A stretch of DNA of 64,000 nt, from contig JAEYSS010000220.1 of NCBI GenBank assembly GCA_023434425.1, forward strand, positions 1 to 64,000, given 5' to 3'. The DNA comes from Pseudomonadota bacterium. GTDB taxonomy: Bacteria > Pseudomonadota > Alphaproteobacteria > Ferrovibrionales > Ferrovibrionaceae. Below the pieces are notes generated by a model, which was not told where the DNA came from, ran no database searches, and worked only from the letters and a program-made list of their open reading frames with translations. Both the position numbers and the translations under genes were made by a program. Shown piece by piece: positions 9,094 through 18,187 of the stretch (position 1 is its first letter; each line of letters begins with the position of its first letter).

Positions 9094-9100
9094 ATAGAAT
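9072..9100 (+). promoter_or_regulatory. Putative sigma70-type promoter of the glycan cluster
   Basis: TTGCGT (9072-9077) and TAGAAT (9095-9100) are separated by exactly 17 nt. The -10 box matches the consensus at five of six positions and the -35 keeps the TTG. It lies after the rimO terminator and about 220 nt before manC in an A+T-rich patch. No better pair is visible in this region. Confidence 0.5.
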
Positions 9101-9282
9101 TATTTACTTTCGCACGGATTCGGTTGCCCCGGTTTTGCCTGCCCGGACCTTTCAGGATTTCCGGCCAAGAACGGGCCTGTCCGCCACCCATTGTCCTTGT
9201 TTCGGATGATCTCTCAGTCATGGGGGCTAGACGATCCTCACGCGAATGTCGCCATAACGGGGGAGCGTCGCTTCACCCGAAT

Positions 9283-9294
9283 GGCGGTAGCATG
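9283..9294 (+). promoter_or_regulatory. ops-like element (candidate RfaH recruitment site)
   Basis: GGCGGTAGCATG matches the enterobacterial ops consensus GGCGGTAGCGTG at 11 of 12 positions, including the invariant GGCGGTAG core. It is on the correct strand, about 180 nt after the putative promoter and 28 nt before the manC start. An RfaH-type protein is encoded 2 kb upstream. The ATG inside the element (9292) is therefore an unlikely manC start. Whether the local RfaH-like protein reads this exact motif is unknown. Confidence 0.55.
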
Positions 9295-9321
9295 CTTGAA
9301 CTGCCGCACACTCGAGAGCTG

Positions 9322-10782
9322 ATGCAAACCGTTTCTGGCCGCATAATCTCGCCCGTCATCTTGTCGGGGGGGAGCGGCAGCCGCCTTTGGCCGCTGTCTC
9401 GCGCCAGCTATCCGAAACAGTTCCTGCCGCTGTGTTCCGATGAACCGATGCTGGTTGAAACCGCGCGCCGCGTCGCCTTGCCCGGCTTCGCGTCCCCGAC
9501 CATCATCTGCAGCAGCGCGCATCGTTTCCTAGTGGCGCAGACCCTGGCCGCCGCCGAGATCACACCGCGCGGTATCCTGCTTGAGCCGGTTGCCCGCAAT
9601 ACTGCCATCGCCATCGCCACCAGCGCGCTTTGGCTGCAGGTCCAAGACAAGACAGCCATCGCGCTGATCATGCCCTCCGATCACATGATCGGCGATCTGC
9701 CGGCCTTCTATGCCGCCATCGGCAAGGCCACCGCCGCGGCTGAGCGGGGCCTGATCGTGACATTCGGTATCAGGCCATCACGGCCTGACACCGGATACGG
9801 CTATATCCAGATCGGCAAGACGATCGACGGCCTCGATGGAGTCTGCCAGATCGCCAAATTCGTGGAAAAGCCCGACCTGCAGACCGCCGAAACCTATCTG
9901 GCCGCAGGTAACTTCAACTGGAATGCCGGCATCTTCCTGGCGCGCGTCGATACGATTATTACCGAATTCGAGCGGCATGCGCCCGATATTCTGGCCGCGG
10001 CAACGGCCGCACTGGCCGACAGCATCACCGACCTCGATTTCACGCGCCTTGGTGAAGCCGCCTTCACGGCGGCGCGCGCCATGGCCTTTGATCACGCCAT
10101 CATGGAAAGAACCGATCATGGCGGCGTGGTCGTTACCGACATGGGCTGGAACGACATCGGTTCCTGGCGCGCATTGTGGGAAATCGGCGTCAAGGACCAC
10201 CATGGCAATGTCGCGACGGGTGACACATGGCTGCACGACACCCGGAATTCGCTCGTGCGCAGCGCCGACGGCCTTCTCACCGCCGTCATTGGCCTAAACG
10301 ACATCGTTGTGATCGCCACTGACGACTCCATCCTGATCGCCGACCGGAACCGGACGGAAGATGTAAAGACCCTGGTTGAGTCGATGGCAAGCAGCAATCG
10401 GCAGGAACACCTGCAGGCGTCCGTCGTGCATCGACCCTGGGGCAGTTACCGCACGCTGGAAGGCGGCAACGGTTATCTTGTGAAGCGCATCACCGTGAAT
10501 CCGAAAGCGTCGCTTTCGCTGCAGTATCATCACCATCGCGCCGAGCATTGGGTCGTCGTGGACGGCGTGGCCAAGGTAACCCGCGGTGACAAGACCTTCC
10601 TGCTGCAGCGCAATGAATCGACCTACATTCCAATTGGCCAGACGCACCGACTGGAAAACCCAGGCGACACGCCGCTACATCTGATCGAGGTGCAGAGCGG
10701 TGTTGTCATTTCCGAGGACGACATCGTGCGGCTCGACGACAACTATGGCCGCCAGTCCGCGTCGGCGGCGGTGAAGGCATGA
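9322..10782 (+). CDS. manC: Mannose-1-phosphate guanylyltransferase / mannose-6-phosphate isomerase (type II PMI)
   Basis: This bifunctional enzyme makes GDP-mannose; many relatives also isomerise fructose-6-P to mannose-6-P. The protein has 486 residues from ATG 9322. The pyrophosphorylase signature SGGSGSRLWPLSR is at residues 15-27, with YPKQFLPL just after it, and NWNAGIFL near 200. The C-terminal cupin/PMI domain starts near residue 365 (HRPWGSYRTLEGG) and includes the metal-binding QYHHHRAEHW and GQTHRLENPGD. ATG 9292 is an alternative start but lies inside the ops-like element. It is the first gene of the cluster and feeds gmd and fcl. Confidence 0.95.
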   Translation: MQTVSGRIISPVILSGGSGSRLWPLSRASYPKQFLPLCSDEPMLVETARRVALPGFASPTIICSSAHRFLVAQTLAAAEITPRGILLEPVARNTAIAIATSALWLQVQDKTAIALIMPSDHMIGDLPAFYAAIGKATAAAERGLIVTFGIRPSRPDTGYGYIQIGKTIDGLDGVCQIAKFVEKPDLQTAETYLAAGNFNWNAGIFLARVDTIITEFERHAPDILAAATAALADSITDLDFTRLGEAAFTAARAMAFDHAIMERTDHGGVVVTDMGWNDIGSWRALWEIGVKDHHGNVATGDTWLHDTRNSLVRSADGLLTAVIGLNDIVVIATDDSILIADRNRTEDVKTLVESMASSNRQEHLQASVVHRPWGSYRTLEGGNGYLVKRITVNPKASLSLQYHHHRAEHWVVVDGVAKVTRGDKTFLLQRNESTYIPIGQTHRLENPGDTPLHLIEVQSGVVISEDDIVRLDDNYGRQSASAAVKA

Positions 10783-11744
10783 CCTTTTCGTTGAAGGGCA
10801 AGCGGATCTGGGTGGCCGGCCATCGCGGCATGACCGGCAGCGCCCTGGTCCGCCGACTGATGCACGAAGATTGCGAAATCCTCAGTGCCGAACGCGCAGA
10901 ACTTGACATGCGCCGGCAGGCCGATGTCGAGACATGGGTTGCAGCCAAGCGACCCGATGCGGTTTTCCTTGCAGCCGCGCGCGTCGGTGGCATCCTAGCC
11001 AACGATTCCTATCCGGCCACCTTCCTTTACGACAACCTGCAGATCGAGACGAACATCATTCACGCCGCCTGGCAGGTGAAGGTGCAGAAGCTGCTATTTC
11101 TCGGTTCATCTTGCATCTATCCGAAGGAAGCGCCGCAGCCGATTCCGGAAGAGGCCCTGCTCACCAGCCCGCTGGAGCCGACCAACGAATGGTATGCCAT
11201 CGCCAAGATTGCCGGCATCAAGCTTTGCCAGGCATATCGCCGGCAATATGGCTGCGACTTCATTTCGGCGATGCCGACCAATCTCTACGGCCCGAACGAC
11301 AACTTCCACCCCAACACCAGCCATGTGCCGGCCGCGCTGACGCGCCGCTTCCATGAGGCGAAGCTGCAAGGCAGCGAGGATGCCGTTGTCTGGGGATCCG
11401 GTCGGCCGCTACGCGAATTCCTGCATGTCGATGATCTGGCGGACGCCAGCGTTTTTCTGATGAAAAACTATTCGGATACCTTGCCGATCAACATCGGCAG
11501 TGGCAGCGAGGTGACCATCGCAGAATTCGCCGAGCTGGTCAAACGGAGCGTCGGCTTCAACGGCCGCATCGTCTTCGACGTCAGCCGCCCCGACGGCACG
11601 CCGCGGAAGCTGCTGGACAGCCGCCGCCTGCGCCAGCTCGGATGGCAGGCTAGGATTCCCTTGGAGACCGGCCTGCCGGGCTATTATGCTTGGTTCATAG
11701 AGCATGGCGACAGCCTGCGCGAAAACGGCATCGATCGCGCTTAA
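10779..11744 (+). CDS. fcl: GDP-L-fucose synthase (GDP-4-keto-6-deoxymannose epimerase/reductase)
   Basis: This extended SDR enzyme converts GDP-4-keto-6-deoxy-D-mannose to GDP-L-fucose with NADPH. The protein has 321 residues, normal for Fcl/WcaG. GHRGMTGSA (residues 14-22) is the family's nucleotide-binding motif, followed by ARVGGILAN, the GSSCIYP motif (109-115) and YAIAK (Y139, K143). PTNLYGPNDNF is also typical. ATG 10779 overlaps the manC stop (ATGA). With gmd directly downstream, synthesis of GDP-L-fucose is well supported. Confidence 0.96.
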   Translation: MTFSLKGKRIWVAGHRGMTGSALVRRLMHEDCEILSAERAELDMRRQADVETWVAAKRPDAVFLAAARVGGILANDSYPATFLYDNLQIETNIIHAAWQVKVQKLLFLGSSCIYPKEAPQPIPEEALLTSPLEPTNEWYAIAKIAGIKLCQAYRRQYGCDFISAMPTNLYGPNDNFHPNTSHVPAALTRRFHEAKLQGSEDAVVWGSGRPLREFLHVDDLADASVFLMKNYSDTLPINIGSGSEVTIAEFAELVKRSVGFNGRIVFDVSRPDGTPRKLLDSRRLRQLGWQARIPLETGLPGYYAWFIEHGDSLRENGIDRA

Positions 11745-11762
11745 CAAAAGAAAAGCATTTCT

Positions 11763-12833
11763 ATGACAGAGAAACGTGCGCTGATCACTGGCATCACAGG
11801 TCAGGACGGCGCCTACCTTTCCGAATTCCTGCTGGCGAAGGGCTATCGCATCTGGGGTGTGAAGCGCCGCGCCTCGTCAATCAACACGCAGCGCGTCGAC
11901 CATTTGTATCAAGACCGCCACGAGGGGGATTCGAAATTTCTGCTCGATTACGGCGACATGACCGACGCCACCAACCTGATCCGCCTGATCAAGCAGATCC
12001 AGCCCGACGAGATCTACAACCTGGCGGCCCAGAGCCATGTCCAGGTAAGCTTTGAAACGCCAGAATATACTGCCAATGCCGACGGCATTGGCACACTGCG
12101 TTTGCTGGAGGCGATCCGCCTGCTGGGCATGGAAGAGACCTGCCGCTTCTATCAGGCCTCTACCTCGGAACTCTACGGCAAGGCACAAGTTGTTCCGCAG
12201 AACGAGACGACGCCTTTCTATCCTCGCTCGCCTTACGCCGCAGCCAAGCTTTATGCCTACTGGATCACCGTGAACTACCGCGAGGCCTATGGCCTGCACG
12301 CATCCAACGGCATCCTGTTCAACCACGAAAGCCCGCTGCGCGGCGAAACCTTCGTCTCGCGCAAGATTACCCAAGCCGTCGCAGCCATCGAGACGGGTCA
12401 GCAAGAACGCCTCTATCTTGGCAACCTGGATGCCAAGCGCGACTGGGGCCATGCGCGCGATTATGTCGAAGGCATGTGGATGATGCTGCAACAGCCGCAG
12501 CCGGACGATTACGTGCTGGCGACCGGGGAAACCCACACCGTGCGCAGCTTCGTCGAAAAGGCTTTCGCCTACGTCGGCCGCCAGATCGCCTGGCAGGGCA
12601 AGGGGGTGGAAGAAAAGGGCGTTGACGCGGCCAGCGGCAAGGTTCTGGTCGAGATCGACAGCCGCTATTTCCGCCCGACCGAGGTCGAGCTTCTTCTAGG
12701 CGATGCCAGCAAGGCCAAAGCCCGACTGGGCTGGACGCCAAAAACTGGCTTCGAAGACCTGGTAGCGGAAATGATGGCGAGCGACCTCATGGAGGCCAAG
12801 ACGCATCCGAAGGCCGCGCGACAGGGGAACTGA
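11763..12833 (+). CDS. gmd: GDP-mannose 4,6-dehydratase
   Basis: The enzyme dehydrates GDP-D-mannose to GDP-4-keto-6-deoxy-D-mannose, the substrate of Fcl. The protein has 356 residues. The Gmd fingerprint is plain: [14 protein letters not shown] at residues 6-19, [22 protein letters not shown], the TSELYGK active-site region near 137, [11 protein letters not shown] with Tyr and Lys, [15 protein letters not shown] and [14 protein letters not shown]. It lies 18 nt after fcl. The order manC-fcl-gmd makes a self-contained GDP-fucose unit. Confidence 0.97.
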   Translation: MTEKRALITGITGQDGAYLSEFLLAKGYRIWGVKRRASSINTQRVDHLYQDRHEGDSKFLLDYGDMTDATNLIRLIKQIQPDEIYNLAAQSHVQVSFETPEYTANADGIGTLRLLEAIRLLGMEETCRFYQASTSELYGKAQVVPQNETTPFYPRSPYAAAKLYAYWITVNYREAYGLHASNGILFNHESPLRGETFVSRKITQAVAAIETGQQERLYLGNLDAKRDWGHARDYVEGMWMMLQQPQPDDYVLATGETHTVRSFVEKAFAYVGRQIAWQGKGVEEKGVDAASGKVLVEIDSRYFRPTEVELLLGDASKAKARLGWTPKTGFEDLVAEMMASDLMEAKTHPKAARQGN

Positions 12834-12851
12834 GCCGCACTGCGACACGCC

Positions 12852-13961
12852 ATGGCAGCGAAAGCCCTAATCCATCTGGTGGCCGGCGCTCGGCCGAATT
12901 TCGTGAAGATCGCGCCGCTATGGCACGTTCTGCGGAAAGCCGACTGGTGCAGCGTGCGTATCGTCCATACCGGACAGCATTCGGACATCAACATGTCTGA
13001 CTGGTTCTTCCGCGATCTCGGTCTGCCCACTCCGGACCATCATCTGAATGCCCAGACGGGCTCGCATGCCAAGGTCACCGGCAGCACGATGATCGCCTAT
13101 GAGGAGCTCTGCCTGCACGAAAGGCCAGACTGGAGCATCGTGGTGGGCGATGTGAACTCGACCATCGCCTGCACCATGGCAGCCAAGAAGCTGGGCATCC
13201 AGGTCGCCCACTTGGAATCCGGGCTGCGCAGCTTCGACCGTAGCATGCCGGAAGAGCTCAATCGCGTCCTGACCGACGCCATCGCCGACCTGCTGTGGCT
13301 GCCCTCGCCGGAAGCACGCGACAACCTGCTGCGCGAAGGCATCCCTGACAGCCGCCTAGAATTCGTCGGCAACATCATGATCGACTCACTCGTCATGGCG
13401 ATGCCGCAGATCGACGCGACGGATGTCGCGCGGATCATCAATCAGGATCCCGCAGCACCCTTCGCGCTGGCGACCCTGCATCGGCCAGCCAATGTCGACG
13501 ACAGGATCCAGATGGAGAAAATCCTGCGCGTCCTTGTGACCGTTTCACGCCAGCTGCCATTTTTCCTACCGCTGCATCCCCGCACGCAGCATAATTTATC
13601 GGCATTCGGCCTGCGCAACCTGCTGCAGGACAGCGGCGTACGGCTTTTGGAACCACTCTCTTACATCGACTTCATCGCATTGCTGAAGCATTCGCGTTTC
13701 ATCGTGACCGATTCGGGCGGCATCCAGGAGGAAAGCAGTTTCCTAGGCATTCCCTGCCTGACCCTGCGCGAAAATACCGAACGCCCCATCACCCTGACGG
13801 AGGGCACCAACAAGTTGACCGATGTGCAACATCTTATCGCCGATGTGGATGCCTGCCTCGCCGCCAGCCGCAAGCCGGCCGCCATCAAGTTCTGGGACGG
13901 CCGTACCGCCGATCGCGTCGTCGCCAGTCTGCAGGGCCGGATCGCCGGAACGGTCAACTGA
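12852..13961 (+). CDS. wecB: UDP-N-acetylglucosamine 2-epimerase (non-hydrolysing)
   Basis: The protein has 369 residues and would interconvert UDP-GlcNAc and UDP-ManNAc. Typical features are GARPNFVKIAPL at residues 11-22, HTGQHSD near 40, VVGDVNST, AHLESGLRSFDRSMPEELNR, TLHRPANVD, and TDSGGIQEESSFLGIPCLTLRENTERP near the C-terminus. These separate it from the hydrolysing NeuC type encoded at 51271. A nucleotide-sugar dehydrogenase lies two genes downstream, so the product is probably oxidised to UDP-ManNAc-uronate. The next ATG overlaps its stop. Confidence 0.94.
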   Translation: MAAKALIHLVAGARPNFVKIAPLWHVLRKADWCSVRIVHTGQHSDINMSDWFFRDLGLPTPDHHLNAQTGSHAKVTGSTMIAYEELCLHERPDWSIVVGDVNSTIACTMAAKKLGIQVAHLESGLRSFDRSMPEELNRVLTDAIADLLWLPSPEARDNLLREGIPDSRLEFVGNIMIDSLVMAMPQIDATDVARIINQDPAAPFALATLHRPANVDDRIQMEKILRVLVTVSRQLPFFLPLHPRTQHNLSAFGLRNLLQDSGVRLLEPLSYIDFIALLKHSRFIVTDSGGIQEESSFLGIPCLTLRENTERPITLTEGTNKLTDVQHLIADVDACLAASRKPAAIKFWDGRTADRVVASLQGRIAGTVN

Positions 13962-14524
13962 TGCGAAAGACGGTTGCCATTCGCCAGACTGCCCTGTCCA
14001 TCTGGGTCAACCTGATCGAGAGAACAGTGTCCGACGGCAAGCAAAACGCCGTCTATCATTCGCTCGGCCAGGCCGACTACATCAACGTGATCGCGCTAAC
14101 CGACGGCCAGGACCTGGTCTGCGTGCAGCAGTATCGCCCTGCCGTGGATGGCCTGACGCTGGAACTGCCGGGCGGTCTTCTGGAGCCCGATGAACAGCCA
14201 CAGCTCTGCGCCGAGCGCGAGTTGATCGAGGAAACCGGTTTCCGCGCGGAGGCGCCGCTGATCCATCTCGGTACCTTCCAGCCCGATACAGGTCGGCTGG
14301 AAAACCGCCAGCAGGTCTATTTCGCCCCGCGCATCAGTCCGATCGCCGACTGGTCTCCGGAAGCCGGCGTCGAACGCCTGCTGATCCCATTCCGCGACTT
14401 CCCGCAGCTGGTCCGCAGCGGCCGCATGAAACATATGCTGCATCTCGGGGCCATCGGGCTGGCCGTCATGATGGGCCTGCTCCCGCAACTGCCGCCGCAG
14501 GGCTGGCAGGACGGCACCGACTGA
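13961..14524 (+). CDS. NUDIX hydrolase (ADP-ribose/nucleotide-sugar pyrophosphatase type)
   Basis: The 187-residue protein carries a complete Nudix box at residues 72-94: G72, E78, R86-E87, E90-E91 and G93. The LELPGG lead-in and the LGTFQPDTGRLENRQQVYF stretch are like ADP-sugar pyrophosphatases. It would hydrolyse a nucleoside diphosphate linked to a sugar or another group. Its ATG overlaps the stop of the 2-epimerase gene, so a housecleaning or flux-control role on the nucleotide sugars of this cluster is plausible but not shown. Confidence 0.88.
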   Translation: MRKTVAIRQTALSIWVNLIERTVSDGKQNAVYHSLGQADYINVIALTDGQDLVCVQQYRPAVDGLTLELPGGLLEPDEQPQLCAERELIEETGFRAEAPLIHLGTFQPDTGRLENRQQVYFAPRISPIADWSPEAGVERLLIPFRDFPQLVRSGRMKHMLHLGAIGLAVMMGLLPQLPPQGWQDGTD

Positions 14525-14556
14525 ATTCAGATCGCCAAGTCCGGATTTTGAAATAT

Positions 14557-15927
14557 ATGCACAGCTTCCCCGAAACATTCAGAGACCGCCACATCTGTAT
14601 CATGGGTCTCGGCTATGTCGGCCTGACCCTTGCCGTCGTCATGGCGGAAGTCGGCTATCAGGTTACCGGCGTGGAAATCCGCACTGAAGCAGTCGCATCG
14701 CTGCGCCGCGGCAAGCCGCATTTCTTCGAGCCGGGCCTGGAAGGCCGCCTGCAGCGCGTGGTCAATTCCGGCCGGCTGGACATACAGTCGAGCATACCGA
14801 AGACTCCGCCGGCAAGTGTCTACATCGTCACCGTTGGCACGCCACTGGATGCGAACGGCAAGGTGCGCATCGACATGATGAGCCGTGTCGCCGAAGAAAT
14901 CGCGCAGTCGATCAATGACGGCGACTTGGTGATCATGCGCTCGACCGTCGAGCTCGGCACCACCAATCGGATCGTCCGCCCCATCCTGGACAAGGCCGGC
15001 AAGCGCTTCGATCTCGCTTTCTGCCCGGAACGCACCCTTGAGGGACAGGCCCTGAAGGAACTGCGCGAATTGCCACAGATCGTCGGCGGCGACGACGTCG
15101 GCGTTCGCGCCCGCGCCATGCAGATCTTCCAGTATCTAACGCCGACTGTCGTACAGGTCTCCAGCCTGGAAACCGCCGAACTGATCAAGCTGACCGATAA
15201 TGCCCAGCGCGACGTGCTCTTCGGCCTTGCCAATGAAGTAGCGCGCATCTCGGATGCGATCGGCGTCTCGGCGATGGAAGTGATCCGTGCCGGCAAGCTC
15301 GGCTATCCGCGCACCAACGTCGCCCTGCCCGGTCCGGTGGGCGGTCCCTGTCTGGAGAAGGATCCGCATATCCTCGCCAATGGCCTGAAGCCGTTCGGCG
15401 TGACGCCGGAGATCATCCTGGCCGCCCGTCACCTGAACGAGCGCCAGCCCCAGGAAGTCATCACCATGCTGCAATCGTTCTGCGCCAAGGTGCCGGATTT
15501 CCCGGAAGCTCCGTCGATCACGCTCGCCGGCGTGGCCTTCAAGGGCCGCCCGGAAACCGACGATCTGCGCGGCACGATGGCCCTGCCGATCCTGGCCGCG
15601 CTGCGTACGCATTTCCCCAAGGCCCGGTTCCTGGGCTTCGACGCCGTCGTGGCGCCCGAGAAAATCCGCAGCCGCTTCGACCTTGCGCCGGCGCCCAGGC
15701 TGGAAGCCGCCTTCGACAAGGCGCATCTCGTGGTCATCGCCAACAACCACCTGTGCTTCGAGCGCATGCCGCTACCCTATCTCGCGCAGAGCATGGCGCG
15801 ACCGGGCATCATCTTCGATTTCTGGAACAACTTCGCGGATTCCGAGATCGAGCTGCCCGAAGGCATCCATTATGCCGGCTTGGGCAATCTCGGCCGGACC
15901 ATTCGTCAGCTGGGACTTAAAGCATGA
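14557..15927 (+). CDS. Nucleotide-sugar dehydrogenase, UDP-ManNAc/UDP-GlcNAc type
   Basis: This two-step NAD oxidoreductase converts a UDP-sugar to its uronate. The protein has 456 residues from ATG 14557; TTG 14548 in the same frame is an alternative start. GLGYVGLTLA is at residues 17-26, the catalytic K211 and D214 are in KLTDNAQRD, and the catalytic Cys is C265 in GGPCLEKDP. The central STVELGTT and FCPERTLEG stretches resemble WecC/WbpA-type dehydrogenases for N-acetylated sugars. With WecB upstream, UDP-ManNAcA is the most likely product; UDP-GlcNAcA remains possible. Its stop overlaps the next start (ATGA). Confidence 0.88.
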   Translation: MHSFPETFRDRHICIMGLGYVGLTLAVVMAEVGYQVTGVEIRTEAVASLRRGKPHFFEPGLEGRLQRVVNSGRLDIQSSIPKTPPASVYIVTVGTPLDANGKVRIDMMSRVAEEIAQSINDGDLVIMRSTVELGTTNRIVRPILDKAGKRFDLAFCPERTLEGQALKELRELPQIVGGDDVGVRARAMQIFQYLTPTVVQVSSLETAELIKLTDNAQRDVLFGLANEVARISDAIGVSAMEVIRAGKLGYPRTNVALPGPVGGPCLEKDPHILANGLKPFGVTPEIILAARHLNERQPQEVITMLQSFCAKVPDFPEAPSITLAGVAFKGRPETDDLRGTMALPILAALRTHFPKARFLGFDAVVAPEKIRSRFDLAPAPRLEAAFDKAHLVVIANNHLCFERMPLPYLAQSMARPGIIFDFWNNFADSEIELPEGIHYAGLGNLGRTIRQLGLKA

Positions 15928-16898
15928 GTCGGAAAATTCTCATCACAGGCGGCAGCGGCTTCCTCGGCTCCGCCCTCGTCCGGCGGATGATCAAGGACGG
16001 CCATGCTGTGCGCGTCCTTGACGATAATTCGCGTGGTGCGCCGCGCCGCTTAGCCGGACTGGAACAGGAGATCGAGTTCCGCGTCGGCGACATCCGCGAC
16101 ACGCAGGCCGTGATCGACGCTTCCCGCGGTGTGGACGCCATTGTTCACATGGCCGCCATCAATGGCACCGAATTCTTTTATCAGCGGCCAGAGCTGGTAC
16201 TCGATGTCGCCGTGCGCGGCATGCTGGCCGTCATCGACGCCTGCCGCAAGAACGGTATCGGCGATCTCGTGGTGGCTTCCTCCTCAGAAGCCTATCAGAC
16301 GCCAGCCGTTATCCCGACCCCGGAAGACGTGCCGCTGGTGGTCCCGGACGTGCTGAACCCCCGATACAGTTATGGTGGCGGCAAGATCCTCTCGGAACTG
16401 GTGGCGATCAACTACGGCCGCACGGGCTTCGACCGCGCCTGCATCTTCCGGCCGCACAATGTCTACGGCAAGGATATGGGTTGGGAACATGTGATCCCGC
16501 AATTCTCCCTGCGCGCCGCCGACATGATCGACCAGCAGCCGTCAGGTCGGCTGGACTTCAAGATTCAGGGCGACGGCAGCCAGACGCGCGCCTTCATCCA
16601 TGTCGACGATTTCACCGACGGCCTGGCCAAGGTGGTGGAGCGCGGCGAGCATCTCGGCATCTACCATATCGGCAATCCCGAGGAAGTGAGCATTTCCGAA
16701 CTCGCCCGCCTGACCGTTGCCTGCCTCGGACGAGAGGCCACGATCCAATCCGGCGCGTCTCCCGAGGGGCAGACCAACCGGCGCTGCCCGGACATCACCC
16801 GGCTGCGCCGGCTCGGCTTCGCGCCCCGCATTCCGCTTTCGGAAGGGTTGTCCGAAGTCGTGAATTGGTACCAGAGCAACCGGCATCTCCGTCCTTAA
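15924..16898 (+). CDS. NAD-dependent epimerase/dehydratase (extended SDR)
   Basis: The 324-residue protein has TGGSGFLGSALV at residues 8-19 and the catalytic pair Y150/K154 in YSYGGGK. The Ser-rich strand is ASSSEAY (119-124). RPHNVYGKDMGWEHVIP and TRAFIHVDDF are typical of sugar-nucleotide SDRs. It overlaps the dehydrogenase gene by ATGA and probably acts on the uronate or its precursor, for example as a 4-epimerase or decarboxylase-like enzyme. The exact reaction cannot be assigned. Confidence 0.82.
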   Translation: MSRKILITGGSGFLGSALVRRMIKDGHAVRVLDDNSRGAPRRLAGLEQEIEFRVGDIRDTQAVIDASRGVDAIVHMAAINGTEFFYQRPELVLDVAVRGMLAVIDACRKNGIGDLVVASSSEAYQTPAVIPTPEDVPLVVPDVLNPRYSYGGGKILSELVAINYGRTGFDRACIFRPHNVYGKDMGWEHVIPQFSLRAADMIDQQPSGRLDFKIQGDGSQTRAFIHVDDFTDGLAKVVERGEHLGIYHIGNPEEVSISELARLTVACLGREATIQSGASPEGQTNRRCPDITRLRRLGFAPRIPLSEGLSEVVNWYQSNRHLRP

Positions 16899-16932
16899 TA
16901 AGCCCAGCCCGCACAACACCAAACAGGTCCGC

Positions 16933-18174
16933 ATGTCCAAGTCCCACCCCATCACCTCCTGCCAGCTCTGCAACGGCGACAAACTCACGCCCGAGCTGTT
17001 CCTCGGCTTTGTGCCTCCGGTCAACACCATGCCGGAGATCGGCAAACCGGCAGTGGCGGAAGAGAATTATCCGCTTGAAATGCAGCGCTGCAGCTCCTGT
17101 GGTCATGTGCAGATCGGTTTCGAGGTCGCAGTCGAAATTCTCTTCCCCTATAGCTACCCCTATCTTTCTGGCACCACGCGCATCCTGCGCGACAACTTCG
17201 CCGACCTCTACGCCGAGGCGAAGGCGGCGCTGAACCTGACTGCCGACGACCTCACCATCGACATTGGCTCGAATGACGGCACACTTCTGTCCAGCTTCCA
17301 TGCCAACCGGCATCGCGTCCTAGGCATCGAGCCGAGCCAGGCCGGCGCCGTGGCGCGCAAGAACGGCATCGACACCCTGACCGCCTATTTCGACGCCGAT
17401 ACCGTGCAGAAGGTTATTGCCAGCCATGGCAAGGCGCGCTTGGTGACCGCGGCGAATGTGTTCGCGCATATTGCCGACGTGCACAGCGTGGTGGACGGCA
17501 TTGTCAGCCTGCTGCAGGACGACGGCATCTTCATCTCGGAATCGCACTACCTCGGCTCGCTGATCGAGACCCTGCAGTACGACACGATCTATCATGAGCA
17601 TCTGCGCTATTATCACCTCGCCAGCCTGATCTACCTGCTGGAACGACACGGCCTGGAGGTTTTCCGCGTCAAGCGCATTCCCACCCATGGCGGCTCGATC
17701 CGTGTCTGGGCCGGCCGCAAGGGCCAAAACCCCGTCGATGCTTCCGTTCAGGCGATGCTGGACGACGAGCGCAAGGTCGGCCTGCTCGACGGCAGCGGCC
17801 TGGAGAATTTCCGCCGCCGCGTCCTCCAGTCCAAGCTGGACCTGTTCGCCCTGCTGTCGCCGCTGAAGCGCGACGGTAAGCGAATCTACGGCATCGGCGC
17901 ACCGTCTCGCGCCAGCACGCTGATCAACTATACCGGCCTCGATGGCGACATCCTGGACTGCGTGCTGGAAGTGAGCGGTTCGTACAAGCTGGACAAATAC
18001 ATCCCCGGCACGCGCATCCCGGTGCTCGACGAACGCAAGCTGTTCGAGGACCAGCCCGAATATGCTCTGCTGCTGTCGTGGCATATTGCCGACGAGTTGA
18101 TCGCGATTTTGAAGCGCAAGGGCTATACTGGCAAGTTCATCGTGCCGCTGCCGGCGCCGCATATCGTCGAGTAA
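16933..18174 (+). CDS. Sugar C-methyltransferase-like protein (TylC3/NovU type)
   Basis: The protein has 413 residues in three parts. An N-terminal zinc-binding domain has C10/C13 and C53/C56. A SAM domain follows (IDIGSNDGTLL near residue 110). The C-terminal domain includes IYGIGAPSRASTLINY near 315 and ends with LSWHIADELI. The YHEHLRYYH stretch near 218 is the conserved His/Glu/Tyr motif of dTDP-sugar C-methyltransferases. Such enzymes methylate a carbon of a keto-sugar nucleotide. A branched-chain or C-methylated deoxysugar is therefore possible. The substrate is unknown. Confidence 0.85.
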   Translation: MSKSHPITSCQLCNGDKLTPELFLGFVPPVNTMPEIGKPAVAEENYPLEMQRCSSCGHVQIGFEVAVEILFPYSYPYLSGTTRILRDNFADLYAEAKAALNLTADDLTIDIGSNDGTLLSSFHANRHRVLGIEPSQAGAVARKNGIDTLTAYFDADTVQKVIASHGKARLVTAANVFAHIADVHSVVDGIVSLLQDDGIFISESHYLGSLIETLQYDTIYHEHLRYYHLASLIYLLERHGLEVFRVKRIPTHGGSIRVWAGRKGQNPVDASVQAMLDDERKVGLLDGSGLENFRRRVLQSKLDLFALLSPLKRDGKRIYGIGAPSRASTLINYTGLDGDILDCVLEVSGSYKLDKYIPGTRIPVLDERKLFEDQPEYALLLSWHIADELIAILKRKGYTGKFIVPLPAPHIVE

Positions 18175-18187
18175 AACGACCATCCCC

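Larger units (their letters stand above)
8947..9321 (+). other. Untranslated leader region of the glycan cluster
   Basis: This 375-nt stretch has no convincing gene. Its first 70 nt are A+T-rich and contain the rimO terminator. The middle carries the promoter and repeats described separately, and the end carries the ops-like element. A reading frame in phase with manC is open from 9124, but its sequence has no family character and it would start far ahead of the conserved ManC N-terminus. A leader of about 215 nt before manC fits an RfaH-controlled operon. Confidence 0.6.

Noticed and set aside
9124..9321. N-terminal extension of ManC, including the ATG at 9292
   Set aside because: The extension has no ManC-family sequence, and 9292 lies inside the ops-like element; 9322 gives the normal distance to the conserved start of the enzyme.
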